Below, one piece after another: positions 10,004-19,523 of a stretch of DNA of 64,000 nucleotides. The stretch is from Neorhizobium sp. (GTDB taxonomy: Bacteria > Pseudomonadota > Alphaproteobacteria > Rhizobiales > Rhizobiaceae), in NCBI GenBank assembly GCA_028283725.1, contig JAPWKC010000004.1, positions 124,001 through 188,000 on the forward strand. Direction: 5' to 3'. Numbering within the stretch: the stretch's first letter is position 1; each line of letters opens with the position of its first letter. The notes beneath the pieces were generated by a model that had not been told where the DNA came from, did no database searches, and was given only the letters and a program-made list of their open reading frames with translations. Both the position numbers and the translations under genes were made by a program.

Positions 10004-11311
10004 TCACGCTTGGCCAAAGACGCGCGTGAAGATCGTGTCGACATGCTTGGTGTGGTAGCCAAGGTCGAATTTTTCGCGGATTTCCTCTTCGGAAAGCGCT
10101 GCGCGCACTTCTTCGTCGCCCAGCAGTTCCTCAAGGAAGTCCTTGCCCTGTTCCCAGACCTTCATCGCGTTGCGCTGGACGAGGCGGTAGCTGTCCTCGC
10201 GCGAAACGCCGGCCTGGGTCAGCGCCAGAAGGACACGCTGGCTCATCACCAGGCCCTTGAACTTGTTCATGTTCTTCAACATGTTTTCCGGATAGATCAC
10301 CAGTTTCTCGATGACGCCGGCCAGACGGTTCAGCGCGAAGTCGAGGGTGATCGTAGTGTCGGGGCCGATGGCGCGCTCGACGCTCGAATGGCTGATGTCA
10401 CGCTCGTGCCACAGGGCGACGTTTTCCATCGCCGGCACGACCGACATGCGCACGAGGCGCGACAGGCCGGTCAGGTTTTCGGTGAGAACCGGGTTGCGCT
10501 TGTGCGGCATGGCCGACGAGCCCTTCTGGCCCGGCGAGAAGAATTCCTCCGCTTCCAGAACCTCGGTGCGCTGCATGTGGCGGATTTCGATCGCGACGTT
10601 TTCGATCGACGAGGCGATGACGCCGAGGGTGGCGAAATACATCGCGTGGCGGTCGCGCGGGATGACCTGGGTCGAGACCGGCTCCGGCTTCAGGCCAAGC
10701 GCTGCCGAGACATGCTCTTCGACGCGCGGATCGATGTTGGCAAAGGTGCCGACGGCGCCGGAAATGGCGCAGGTGGCGATCTCTTCGCGGGCTTCGAGAA
10801 GACGCGTCTTGTTGCGGTCCATCTCGGCATAGAAGCGGGCGAAGGTGAGACCCATCGTAGTCGGCTCGGCATGGATGCCGTGGCTGCGGCCGATGCGGAC
10901 CGTGTCCTTGTGTTCGAAGGCGCGGGTTTTGAGCGCCGTCAGAACGCGGTCGATGCCGGCAAGCAGGATATCGGTGGCGCGCACCAGCTGGACACTAAGC
11001 GTCGTGTCGAGCACGTCGGACGAGGTCATGCCTTGGTGAATGAAGCGCGAGTCCGGGCCGACGAATTCGGCCAGATGCGTCAGGAAAGCGATGACGTCAT
11101 GCTTGGTAACCGCTTCGATCTCGTCGATGCGGGCAACGTCGAACACGGCGTTGCCACCTTTTTCCCAGATCGTTTCGGCTGCCGACTTCGGAATGACGCC
11201 GATGGCCGCCAGCGCGTCGCAGGCATGCGCCTCGATCTCGAACCAGATGCGGAACTTGGTTTCGGGGGACCAGATGGCGACCATTTCGGGCCGGGAATAG
11301 CGGGGGATCAT
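10004..11311 (-). CDS. purB: Adenylosuccinate lyase
   Basis: This 435-aa enzyme cleaves SAICAR and adenylosuccinate, two steps of AMP synthesis. Family marks are GMTSSDVLDT near residue 90, GRSHGIHAEPTTMG near 140 (catalytic His), and the fumarase-superfamily signature GSSAMPHKRNPVLTENLTG near 265. The frame extends to 11377, but MIPRYSRPEMVAIWSPE is the standard N-terminus, so I start at 11311. It is not in the pur block itself but lies about 1.2 kb upstream of it on the same strand. Confidence 0.97.
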   Translation of the reverse strand: MIPRYSRPEMVAIWSPETKFRIWFEIEAHACDALAAIGVIPKSAAETIWEKGGNAVFDVARIDEIEAVTKHDVIAFLTHLAEFVGPDSRFIHQGMTSSDVLDTTLSVQLVRATDILLAGIDRVLTALKTRAFEHKDTVRIGRSHGIHAEPTTMGLTFARFYAEMDRNKTRLLEAREEIATCAISGAVGTFANIDPRVEEHVSAALGLKPEPVSTQVIPRDRHAMYFATLGVIASSIENVAIEIRHMQRTEVLEAEEFFSPGQKGSSAMPHKRNPVLTENLTGLSRLVRMSVVPAMENVALWHERDISHSSVERAIGPDTTITLDFALNRLAGVIEKLVIYPENMLKNMNKFKGLVMSQRVLLALTQAGVSREDSYRLVQRNAMKVWEQGKDFLEELLGDEEVRAALSEEEIREKFDLGYHTKHVDTIFTRVFGQA

Positions 11312-11452
11312 GGGCTCTAGCCTTTGTTCACGAAAATAATTTGCCGCCGCCTTAGCAAAAGCGGCGGCGAAGCTCAATGTCTGTGGCCTTTATGCGGCAA
11401 TGCAAGGCGAATGAGGCTTAACGAAAGCCCGGCCTTCGATAGATGTCACCGG

Positions 11453-12139
11453 TCAGCGACGAGAAGTTTCCGCTGCTTGGCGCAGCGCCGAAACATTGGC
11501 GCGATACGCTTCGATGCCATCGCCCTTGTAGACAGCCGAGCCGGCGACGAAGACATTCGCGCCTGCGGCCGTTGCAGCGCCGATCGTTTCTGCGGTAATG
11601 CCGCCATCGACCTCGATCTCGATTGGCCGGTCTCCGATCAGTGACTTGATGCTGGTGATCTTATCCAGCATGGCCGGAATGAACTTCTGGCCGCCGAAAC
11701 CCGGATTTACGCTCATGACAAGGATCAGGTCCACGTCGTCCAGAACGTTTTCGAGCACGGAGACGGGCGTTGCCGGATTGAGGGTAACACCGACCTTCTT
11801 GCCAAGCGAGCGGATCGTCTGGAGCGAGCGGTGGAGATGGGCGCCGGCCTCCGCATGCACCGTGATGCCGTCGCAGCCCGCCTTGGCGAAGGCTTCGAGA
11901 TAGGGATCGGCCGGCGCGATCATCAGGTGGCAATCGAAGAAGGCCTGCGTGTATTTGCGCAACGACTTGATGATATCGGGGCCGAAAGAGATGTTGGGTA
12001 CGAAGTGGCCATCCATGACGTCGAGATGGACCCAGTCTGCGCCGGCATCCACGACATCCTTGACCTCCTGGCCGAGCCTGGAAAAATCGGCAGCGAGAAT
12101 GGAAGGGGCGATGCGGATCGGCAGGGTCGGACTGGACAT
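11453..12139 (-). CDS. rpe: Ribulose-phosphate 3-epimerase
   Basis: This 228-aa TIM-barrel enzyme interconverts ribulose 5-phosphate and xylulose 5-phosphate. Markers are [38 protein letters not shown] (metal-binding His/Asp), [20 protein letters not shown] and [11 protein letters not shown]. The start is MSSPTLPIR at 12139, preceded by GGAG. The open frame continues upstream to 12232 without family similarity. It lies upstream of purB on the same strand, 141 bp apart. Confidence 0.97.
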   Translation of the reverse strand: MSSPTLPIRIAPSILAADFSRLGQEVKDVVDAGADWVHLDVMDGHFVPNISFGPDIIKSLRKYTQAFFDCHLMIAPADPYLEAFAKAGCDGITVHAEAGAHLHRSLQTIRSLGKKVGVTLNPATPVSVLENVLDDVDLILVMSVNPGFGGQKFIPAMLDKITSIKSLIGDRPIEIEVDGGITAETIGAATAAGANVFVAGSAVYKGDGIEAYRANVSALRQAAETSRR

Positions 12140-12304
12140 GGCAGATGGGCTCCGGATTGATCTGGCCTGACCTATCATCACCGCCGGCTGCGAACAACTG
12201 CGGCGATACCGGCAGCTGACTGAGCGGTGCATGGCGGGGGCTGTACGATCTCAGCGCCCGCAATCGAAGACGTCGCTGCGTTGCAGGCGTCACTTCCTTA
12301 CGCG

Positions 12305-13393
12305 TTACTGGGTGGCGGGGCGTGGCGCGGCAAAGCCCGTGCCCTGCCATTCCTGCAGACGATAGGGGTTGCTCTTCAATTCGTGGCCGGCGCCAAATGC
12401 AATCGGGCCGATCACGGTCTGGAAGGTGCCGCGGCCGATGGCGTCGGCAACGGCATTGCCGGCCGTCGGCGAGGCGAGCGCCTGATGGGCGACCTGGACG
12501 GCGGCATAGGCGGGAAGCGTGTAACCGTCCGCTTCCGCAGAGCCTGCGCGCAACGCGCGAACGGCATCGGCCGCCTGCGGGTCGGCGGCATAATCGGGTT
12601 GCGTGACGGCAAGCACGCCGGTGCGCAGCGCGACCGGCTGGTTGGGCGCGCGAAGACTGTCGCCACCGATCAGTGACAAGTCCATATTTTCTGCGGCAGC
12701 GTCGCGCGCGATGATGGCGATATCGCTTCTGTCGCCGCCGACCATGACGTGTGTGGCGCCGGCCTTGGCAAGGCGCCGGACAAGCGCGATCTGCTGTTCC
12801 TGGCCCGGCCGGTAGGTATCGGTAAAGACGGGCCGGATGCCGACGGGATCGAGCCTTTGGCGTACGGCATTCGCCAGTTCCCGGCCATAGATCGTGCCGT
12901 CATCGATGAGGCCGATCGGCTGGGCCTTCCAGAGGTCGATGATGCTGCGCGCCAGCTGGTCTGCCTCTGCATCCTCCAAAGGGGCCATGCGGAACAGCGG
13001 CCAGCCGTTGCGCAGCGCATCTTCCATCAGGATGCGCGAGCGTACCGAGACGGTGATTGCGGGAATGGCGCGGTTCTGCAATTGCGGCAGCGAACCGGTG
13101 AGCGTTTCGACGCAGAGAAAGCCGATCGCGACCGTAACCTTGGCGTCGATCAGAGCCTTGGCGGCCGCCGGACCGCCGGCATCGTCGCAGGTCTCGTCGA
13201 CCTCCACCAACCGGTCTCCAGACGCCTTGGCAGCCGCACGGGCACCGGTGAGGATCTGGTTGCCGAGCAAGGCAAAGGGGCCGCGCTGCGGCGCAACGAC
13301 GCCGATGACCGCAGCGCCTGCCGAAGCAGGGGCGGAAACGCTCGCAATCGATGTTGCGAGAAGACCGGCGATAAGGACGATGCGCGCTGTCAT
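12305..13393 (-). CDS. Periplasmic ligand-binding protein (Peripla_BP_6, branched-chain amino acid ABC type)
   Basis: This 362-aa secreted protein starts MTARIVLIAGLLATSIASVSAPASAGA, a signal peptide cleaved near residue 27. The mature part opens VIGVVAPQRGPFALLGNQILTGARAA, as in LivJ-type receptors. It keeps the two-lobe pattern: ETCDDAGGPAAAKALIDAKVTVAIGFLC, then RPVFTDTYRPG and ATHVMVGGDRSDIA. No permease or ATPase gene lies next to it, so it may be an orphan receptor. The ligand is unknown. The frame is open upstream to 13519, but the signal peptide fixes the start. Confidence 0.85.
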   Translation of the reverse strand: MTARIVLIAGLLATSIASVSAPASAGAAVIGVVAPQRGPFALLGNQILTGARAAAKASGDRLVEVDETCDDAGGPAAAKALIDAKVTVAIGFLCVETLTGSLPQLQNRAIPAITVSVRSRILMEDALRNGWPLFRMAPLEDAEADQLARSIIDLWKAQPIGLIDDGTIYGRELANAVRQRLDPVGIRPVFTDTYRPGQEQQIALVRRLAKAGATHVMVGGDRSDIAIIARDAAAENMDLSLIGGDSLRAPNQPVALRTGVLAVTQPDYAADPQAADAVRALRAGSAEADGYTLPAYAAVQVAHQALASPTAGNAVADAIGRGTFQTVIGPIAFGAGHELKSNPYRLQEWQGTGFAAPRPATQ

Positions 13394-13721
13394 GCCTTTT
13401 CTTGAATTGATGAACGATGCGATACCTTTAGCCTTCCATACGCGGGGGTCAAAGAAATTCGCCTGAGCGCGGTAAAAAGCCCATCGATGAGCGTGGAAAT
13501 CGCCCGTTGCCACCGCCATATAGCGGAAATGCGCGGCAGGTCTGCGCCAAGGTGCATCATTTGCGGATCACGCGTTGCGGCAGACGGCGCCGATATCGTC
13601 TTTTCGGCAGGTGTCGATGGCCTGGTCCGCTCATGAAATCAGGCGCAATGCGACTATATATTGAATGTAATTTACCGAATGCTCTGCGCGAGCATCTCTA
13701 TCGACATTGAGGGAGGCCGAT
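13394..13721. other. 328-bp gap between divergent genes
   Basis: This holds the promoter regions of the binding-protein gene (minus) and the xdhC-like gene (plus). An AT-rich stretch with TATATATTG lies at 13655-13663, about 60 bp upstream of the plus-strand start. I see no clear repeat, hairpin or ORF. Confidence 0.5.
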
Positions 13722-14048
13722 ATGGCCCATATGGAATTGCTCGATCCTCTGCAAACGGCACAAAGCTGGAAGCAGCAAGGCCGAAACGTAGCGATTGCAA
13801 CCGTGATGGAAACCTGGGGATCGGCGCCGCGCCCGGCCGGCAGCCATCTCGTGATCGATGCTGACGGCAATTTCGAGGGGTCTGTCTCGGGCGGTTGCGT
13901 CGAGGGGGCTGTCATTACCGAGGCGATCGACATCATCCAGTCGGGGGCCGCCAAGATGCTGGAGTTCGGCGTGGCGGACGAGACTGCGTGGCAGGTGGGC
14001 CTGTCCTGCGGCGGGCGTATTCGCATCTATGTCGAAAGGCTTCTGTGA
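13722..14048 (+). CDS. XdhC/CoxI family protein, N-terminal-domain type
   Basis: This 108-aa protein matches the XdhC_CoxI domain: TVMETWGSAPRPAGSHLVIDADGNFEGSVSGGCVEGAVITEA, with the GSxSGGCVE motif. XdhC-type proteins bind molybdenum cofactor and help mature xanthine-dehydrogenase-family enzymes. This gene carries only the first domain; the Rossmann domain is on the next gene. The ATG at 13722 follows GAGGGAGG, so it is preferred over 13707. It overlaps the next gene, its TGA and the next ATG sharing bases (GTGATGG). Confidence 0.9.
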   Translation: MAHMELLDPLQTAQSWKQQGRNVAIATVMETWGSAPRPAGSHLVIDADGNFEGSVSGGCVEGAVITEAIDIIQSGAAKMLEFGVADETAWQVGLSCGGRIRIYVERLL

Positions 14049-14752
14049 TGGATCTTTCGACGCTCCAACAGCTCAATGCCGCCAGAGATGCCCGCCGGGC
14101 GGTCGCGCTCGTGACCGATCTCGGTGACGGCCGGGGCATGGCGATCACCGAGGGCGAAACGATGCCGGAGGCGCTTGCCGCGTCGGTCGCTACCGCCTTT
14201 CTGACGGGCAAGGCCGTGACGGCGGATATCGATGGCCGCTCCGTGTTCATCAACGCCTATCTGCCGCCACCGCGGATCGTCGTCATCGGCGCCGTGCATA
14301 TTTCCCAGGCGCTGGCGCAGCTGGCACCGGTCACGGGATACGACCTGACGATCATCGATCCACGCACGGCCTTTGCGACACCGGAGCGTTTCGCCGGCGT
14401 GGACCTGATCGCCGAATGGCCGGAAGATGCGCTTCGAGCCCGGCCGCTCGACAGCTATACCGCCGTGGCCGCCGTGACCCATGATCCGAAGATCGACGAT
14501 TTCGCGCTGTCTGCCGCCCTTTCAGCCGGCTGTTTCTATGTCGGCGCGCTCGGCAGCCGAAAGACCCATGCCAAACGTGTCGAACGACTTGTCGCGCTTG
14601 GCCATTCGCAGGCCGAGATCGCCCGCATTTCGGCGCCGATCGGCCTTGATATCGGCGCGGCGAGCCCGGCTGAAATCGCGCTTGCGACGCTTGGCGATAT
14701 CGTGCGCGCCTTCAGGCGGCGGTCGCTGGCGTCCGGTCAGGGTGACGCATGA
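14048..14752 (+). CDS. XdhC family protein, Rossmann-domain type
   Basis: This 234-aa protein has an N-terminal region followed by the XdhC Rossmann domain. PPPRIVVIGAVHISQALAQLAPVTGYDLTIIDPRTAFATPERF is the dinucleotide-binding-like fold. AVAAVTHDPKIDDFAL and FYVGALGSRKTHAKRVERL with ISAPIGLDIGAASPAEIA are the conserved C-terminal blocks. It pairs with the preceding gene as a split XdhC and probably acts in Mo-cofactor sulfuration or insertion. Its TGA overlaps the ATG of the next gene. Confidence 0.9.
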   Translation: MDLSTLQQLNAARDARRAVALVTDLGDGRGMAITEGETMPEALAASVATAFLTGKAVTADIDGRSVFINAYLPPPRIVVIGAVHISQALAQLAPVTGYDLTIIDPRTAFATPERFAGVDLIAEWPEDALRARPLDSYTAVAAVTHDPKIDDFALSAALSAGCFYVGALGSRKTHAKRVERLVALGHSQAEIARISAPIGLDIGAASPAEIALATLGDIVRAFRRRSLASGQGDA

Positions 14753-16377
14753 TTTTCGGTGATTTTCCCATCGAATCGGCTGCCGGCGTCGTGCTCGCCC
14801 ATGCGGTGCAGTGTGGCGGCCTGCGGTTTTCGAAAGGGGCCCGGCTGACGGCCGACGATGTCTGCGCGCTTGGCGAGGCCGGACAGAGACAGGTGACCGG
14901 CATGCGGCTCGAAGCCGGCGACGTGGCGGAAGACGAGGCGGCCGCGACGATCGCCGGGGCCATTCCCGCCGCTCATCTGCGGCTCTCGGAGGCCAGCACC
15001 GGCCGCGTCAACGTCTATGCGCAGACGAGCGGCCTTTTCGTCGCAGACCGCGCGGTGGTCGATGCCTTAAACCGCGTCGACCCGGCCATCACGCTTGCCT
15101 GTCTTGCCGACCATGTGGCCGTGCGTGCCGGAGACATGGTCGCGACCATCAAGATCATCCCGCTGGCTGTCGCAGGTGAAAAGATGCGCCTGGCCGCAGA
15201 TCGGCTTCGCGAATCGGCGCCCTTTTCGGTAAAGCCTTTCCGCGCGCATGCGGTGACGCTGATTGCGACCGAGCTTCCCTCGCTCAAGCCATCCGTCATG
15301 GACAAGACGGCAAGACTACTGGCGCAGCGGCTTTCCATTTCCAATAGCCGGCTAACGAGTGAGATCAGAGTACCGCATGACCGGCAGGCGCTCACTCAAG
15401 CATTTCAAACGGTTGCGGCTCCCGAAAATGATGAGCCGGCTATGATAATCGTGTTTGGCGCCTCTGCCGTGGCAGATTCGCATGACGTCATTCCGGCGGC
15501 CATCGAGGCGGCCGGCGGTGAGGTGATGCAGGTCGGAATGCCGGTCGATCCCGGCAATCTGATGGTGCTCGGGCGGCTTGGCCACTGTCCCGTCATCGGT
15601 GCGCCGGGCTGTGCCCGCTCGCCAAAAGACAATGGCTTCGACTGGATACTGCACCGGCTGATGGCCGGCGAGACACCAACCACTTTCGATATTACCGGCC
15701 TTGGTGTCGGGGGGCTTCTGATGGAAATTCCGACGAGACCGAAACCACGCGAAAGCAAGCGTGCCGAAACGCTGAACATCGGCGCCATTCTGCTGGCCGC
15801 CGGCCAGGCACGCAGGATGGGCGAGGGCGGGCAGCACAAACTTTTGGCGGAATTCGACGGCAAGCCGCTGGTGCGGCGTTCGGCAGAACGGATGCTGGCG
15901 GCGGGTTTTTCACCGTCAGTCGTTGTCACCGGACACAGACAGGCGGAAATAGAGGAGGCGCTTGCCGGGCTCAGGCTCGATTGCCGGTTCAACCCCGACT
16001 ATGCCTCGGGCATGGCGGGTTCGGTCATTGCCGGCCTGCAGGGGGAAGACATCTTCTCCTGCGACGGCGTGCTGATCATGCTGGCAGACATGCCGGCGGT
16101 AACGATCGACAACCTCACGACACTTGCAAACGCTTTTGCCGAGGCCGGCGGGCGTTGCGTCGTTCGCTCCGTGTCGCAGGGCAAGCGTGGCAACCCGGTC
16201 ATCCTGCCGCGATCGGTCTTCGATGCGGTGATGCGGCTCGAAGGCGATGTCGGCGCCCGCGCCATCATCGAAAACAGCGGCCTGCCAGTGATCGATGTGG
16301 ACATCGGCGCTGCGGCGCATATCGACGTCGATACGCCCGATGCAGTCGTTGCCGCAGGTGGTATTCTGCGCGACTGA
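14749..16377 (+). CDS. Fusion: molybdopterin-binding domain + MocA-type nucleotidyltransferase
   Basis: This 542-aa two-domain protein has a MoaB/MogA/MoeA-like molybdopterin-binding domain at residues about 1-335 (GRVNVYAQTSGLF; IIVFGASAVADSHDVIPAAIEAAGG). Residues about 345-540 form a nucleotidyltransferase with GAILLAAGQARRMGEGGQHKLLAEFDGKPLVRR and MLADMPAV. The second half resembles MocA, which makes molybdopterin cytosine dinucleotide for xanthine-dehydrogenase-type enzymes. The operon with two XdhC-type genes fits that role. No hydroxylase structural genes are adjacent, so the client enzyme is outside the window. Confidence 0.85.
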   Translation: MIFGDFPIESAAGVVLAHAVQCGGLRFSKGARLTADDVCALGEAGQRQVTGMRLEAGDVAEDEAAATIAGAIPAAHLRLSEASTGRVNVYAQTSGLFVADRAVVDALNRVDPAITLACLADHVAVRAGDMVATIKIIPLAVAGEKMRLAADRLRESAPFSVKPFRAHAVTLIATELPSLKPSVMDKTARLLAQRLSISNSRLTSEIRVPHDRQALTQAFQTVAAPENDEPAMIIVFGASAVADSHDVIPAAIEAAGGEVMQVGMPVDPGNLMVLGRLGHCPVIGAPGCARSPKDNGFDWILHRLMAGETPTTFDITGLGVGGLLMEIPTRPKPRESKRAETLNIGAILLAAGQARRMGEGGQHKLLAEFDGKPLVRRSAERMLAAGFSPSVVVTGHRQAEIEEALAGLRLDCRFNPDYASGMAGSVIAGLQGEDIFSCDGVLIMLADMPAVTIDNLTTLANAFAEAGGRCVVRSVSQGKRGNPVILPRSVFDAVMRLEGDVGARAIIENSGLPVIDVDIGAAAHIDVDTPDAVVAAGGILRD

Positions 16378-16440
16378 TGGACGAGAGGCATGATCTGCGC
16401 ACCGCTTTGGCGCGCGGAATGAGATACGGAAAGGCTAACG

Positions 16441-16767
16441 ATGGATAATGCTGCGATCGAAGAGATGTTCGAGGGGCTTGGGGCCGTCAGCATTCGCCGG
16501 ATGTTCGGCGGCAAGGGCATCTATCATCAGGGGCTGATCGTCGCAATCGATCTGCGCGACGACATCATGCTGAAGGCGGATGTCGTCAGCGCGCCGGATT
16601 TCGCCGCGGCAGGGGCGAAGCAATGGGCCTATGAGGGAAAAACCGGCAAGCCGGTGCTGATGCCATACTGGTCTGTGCCGGAAGATGCTTTCGACGATCC
16701 AGACGAGATGCGCCGATGGACCCAGCTCGCCTATGCAGCCGCAATGCGAACGAAAGAAACAAAATAA
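16441..16767 (+). CDS. TfoX N-terminal domain family protein
   Basis: This 108-aa protein opens MDNAAIEEMFEGLGAVSIRRMFGGKGIYHQGLIVAI, the TfoX_N signature (MFGG.G.Y..G..FA). It continues with LKAD and WAYEGKTGKPVLMPYWSVPEDAFDDPDEM. Stand-alone TfoX_N proteins are common in rhizobia. Any competence role known from Haemophilus TfoX should not be assumed, because the C-terminal domain is missing. It lies 63 bp downstream of the fusion gene and may be co-transcribed. Confidence 0.88.
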   Translation: MDNAAIEEMFEGLGAVSIRRMFGGKGIYHQGLIVAIDLRDDIMLKADVVSAPDFAAAGAKQWAYEGKTGKPVLMPYWSVPEDAFDDPDEMRRWTQLAYAAAMRTKETK

Positions 16768-17206
16768 CCACAGGTGGCAGGTTTCTCCAATGCGCAAGAT
16801 TTTACGTATTGCTCAATAACAAAGCGGCGCCTATTCTGAAGTCGTAATGGGGGATAAGGCCAACCTCGGTGGGCTGTGATCCAAACATATTAGTAATATT
16901 TTTTGATCAAGACTGCCGCTTCGGTTCGCCGAAGCGGCTATTGGTGTTTTCGCCGTGCGGTCAGAAAGTGGACGTGGGGCCGCTCGATCCAGGCTTGCCG
17001 ACGCACCAAGTCCGGCGTGTAGGCAATAGTGGGGCCGTGCGCCCGCCGACAGGCGGTCTGATTGCCGATTGCAACGGATCGGTCCGAAACCGGAGTGGAT
17101 TTGGCGAAAGGCTGATGCGTCAATCTGCGGAGATGGAGCATTCGTCGGGCGTCCGTTCGCCGGTGCTGGGCTTCAGGTGCACCCGGAGATTGGCAGCAAT
17201 GCCTGT
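16768..17206. other. Gap without a gene between the TfoX-type gene and the decayed Nudix copy
   Basis: This holds the hairpin at 16915-16938 and otherwise only overlapping spurious frames. An AT-rich patch lies at 16880-16910. I see no promoter or ORF I can support. Confidence 0.5.
16915..16938. terminator. Perfect hairpin, possible bidirectional terminator
   Basis: A GCCGCTTCGG stem pairs with CCGAAGCGGC across a TTCG tetraloop. T-richness lies on both sides (ATATTTTTT before, TATTGGTGTTTTC after), but no immediate T-run. It lies about 150 bp after the TfoX-type gene. Confidence 0.45.
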
Positions 17207-17403
17207 TCGCCCGTGCTGGGTCGCATTTACGCTCGGCGATCCGCGCCAATGCCTGTTCGGCAAATGCCTATGGTAGTTCGTCGGATCTTTGTGGGCGAAC
17301 CAACGGATGTCGGGGAGCTTTTCCGGCTCGGTCCGTTGTGGTTTGCCCGTAAAGTCACGCGTTACCCAGATCATCGACGGCCAGTGCTGTCGATCGTCGG
17401 GGG
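17207..17403 (-). pseudogene. Decayed tandem copy of the 3' end of the Nudix gene
   Basis: This stretch resembles the last ~180 bp of the Nudix gene plus about 20 bp beyond its stop (17420-17618). The block CGCTCGGCGATCCGCG and the bases after it are identical in both copies. The rest has many substitutions and small indels. Translated on the minus strand it still reads DDRQHWPSMIWVTRDFTGKP and TEPEKLPDIRWFAHKDP, against DRQHWLSMIYVTRDFTGEP and TEPDKLSDIGWFDPKDP in the intact gene. The Nudix box itself is not present. An even weaker trace of the repeat start is at 17155-17186. Confidence 0.75.
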
Positions 17404-17438
17404 CAGAGAGATGGAATGTTGTTCGCCCGTGCGGCGCT

Positions 17439-17900
17439 TCATTTGCGCTCGGCGATCCGCGCCAATGCCTGTTCGGCAAAGACCGATAGCGGCCGCGGCG
17501 GGTCTTTGGGGTCGAACCAGCCGATGTCGGAGAGCTTGTCCGGCTCGGTCAGGTATGGCTCGCCGGTGAAATCGCGTGTCACGTAGATCATCGACAGCCA
17601 GTGCTGCCGATCGTGCGGGATGATGCCTTCGACGGCCAGTAGAAAATCCACGGAGCCGATCGTCAGGCCGGTCTCTTCCTCGGCCTCGCGCCTTGCAGCA
17701 TCGGCGGCCGGCTCCATCGGATCGACCTTGCCGCCGGCAATGCTCCAGAAACCCGCCTCCGGCGCCTTCAGGCGCCGCAGCATCAGGACCCTGCCATCTT
17801 CGCGCTCGATCACCAGTCCGCAACCGACGCCCGGAAAATCGATGCCCGGGCGCTTTGCGGTTTCGGCGTTGGGCTCTTCAGAAGACAATCGGTCCACCAC
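17439..17900 (-). CDS. Nudix hydrolase
   Basis: This 153-aa protein has an intact Nudix box, GGKVDPMEPAADAARREAEEETGL (residues about 56-79; G-x5-E-x7-RE-x2-EE-x-G). It hydrolyses nucleoside diphosphates linked to another moiety; the substrate is not predictable. The N-terminal strand GVGCGLVIEREDGRVLMLRR and FWSIAGGKV are typical of the MutT/ADP-sugar branch. It lies 17 bp from the helicase gene on the same strand. The sequence just beyond its stop carries a decayed partial duplicate of its own 3' end. Confidence 0.9.
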   Translation of the reverse strand: MVDRLSSEEPNAETAKRPGIDFPGVGCGLVIEREDGRVLMLRRLKAPEAGFWSIAGGKVDPMEPAADAARREAEEETGLTIGSVDFLLAVEGIIPHDRQHWLSMIYVTRDFTGEPYLTEPDKLSDIGWFDPKDPPRPLSVFAEQALARIAERK

Positions 17901-17917
17901 AGGGCGTCAACCGGGCA

Positions 17918-19523
17918 TCAGCCCTTGGCGTTGGCCACGATCAGCATGAATGCCGGGATATCGTCGCCGAAGCCGACCGGTGTCGGACCATCGTCGTGGT
18001 CGCGGTTACGGCGACGCTCGCGATTGTCGTCGTTTGCGGGATACGGACGGCTGTTGCGGTTGCCGCCGTTGCTCTGGGGCTTCCTGTCGGCCTTGCGTTC
18101 CGCTTTCACGTCTTCCACCTTTACTTCGACCACTGCCTCTTCGGCGTCGATCCGATTATCCTGGTTCTTCGTGTCAGCCTTGTGACCGACATTTTCGCGC
18201 CGGCCACGCCGGTCCCGATCACCGCGTTCGCCACGATCGCGATCCCTGTCGCGTTCACCGCGTCCGCCCTTGCTGCGGCCACGATCCTTATCCTTGTCGT
18301 GGCTTTCCATCGGGGCGGGCAGGGATGTCAGATCGCCGTTTTCCCATTCGATGGTTTCACCGATGAGCTTTTCGATCGAATCGACATATTTCGCGTCGGA
18401 CTTGGTTACCAGCGTGAAGGCACGACCGAATCGGCCGGCGCGGCCGGTGCGGCCGATACGGTGGACATAGTCTTCCGAGTGGATCGGAACGTCGAAGTTG
18501 AAGACGTGAGAGACGTCGGGAATATCAAGACCACGGGCTGCAACGTCGGAGGCGACGAGAAGCGTGATGTTGTTGTCCTTGAAATTCGCCAGCATCGTCG
18601 TGCGCGAGCGCTGGTCCATGTCACCATGCAGAGCGCCGACCGAGAAGCCGTGACGATCCAGAGAGCGGAACAGGTCGGCCACGTCCTTCTTGCGGTTGCA
18701 GAAGATGATGGCGTTCTTCAGGTCGTCCTGCGCCTTGATCAGTTCGCGCAGAACGGCGCGCTTCTCGTAATCCTTGTTGTGCGCGGCAACGAGGCGCTGC
18801 GTCACGGTCTTGGCGGTCGAGGATGGCTTTGCCACTTCGATCCGCTCGGGATTCTGCAGGAAGCGATCGGCCAGCTTCTGGATTTCCGGCGGCATGGTGG
18901 CCGAGAAGAACAGCGTCTGGCGGGTGAACGGGATCATCTTGGCAGATCCGCTCGATATCGGGAATGAAGCCCATGTCGAGCATGCGGTCGGCTTCGTCGA
19001 TGACGAGGATCTCGACGCCGGTCATCAAGAGCTTGCCACGCTCGCAATGGTCGAGCAGGCGGCCGGGGGTGCAGATCAGGACATCGGCACCGCGCTCAAG
19101 CTTGCGGTCCTGTTCGTCAAACGACACGCCGCCAATCAGAAGGGCGACATTCAACTTGTGGTTCTTGCCGTATTTCTCGAAATTTTCGGCCACCTGGGCC
19201 GCCAGTTCGCGCGTCGGCTCAAGAATGAGCGTGCGCGGCATGCGTGCGCGTGCCCGGCCCTTTTCCAGAAGCGTCAGCATAGGCAGAACGAAAGACGCGG
19301 TCTTGCCGGTCCCGGTCTGGGCAATGCCGCAGATATCGCGGCGCTGCAAGGCAACAGGGATCGCGCCCGCCTGGATCGGGGTGGGGGTCGAATAACCGGC
19401 GTCCGTGACCGCGGATAGGACTTTCTGGCTCAAGCCAAGATCAGCAAATGTCGTCAAAGGAAGTTCTGTTTCCGTTCCAGAAATGGGAAGAACATTGCCC
19501 GCCAGCGATGGTTGGGCCGACAA
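17918..19523 (-). pseudogene. DEAD-box RNA helicase (RhlE-like), split by a frameshift
   Basis: Two frames together give one helicase. The first frame (19523 to about 18941) has TPTPIQAGAIP (Q motif), AQTGTGKT, PTRELA, TPGRLL, DEAD in VIDEADRMLDMGF, and ends after IPDIERIC. The second frame (about 18940 to 17918) begins MIPFTRQTLFFSAT and has VASDVAARGLDIPDV and HRIGRTGRAG. It ends in an Arg/Asp-rich tail with GFGDDIPAFMLI. The minus strand reads ATCTGCCAAGATG where ATCTGCAAGATG keeps the frame, i.e. one extra G at 18941-18942 on the plus strand. The start may be further in (TTG 19457). If the base is an error, this is an intact helicase of about 535 aa. Confidence 0.88.
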
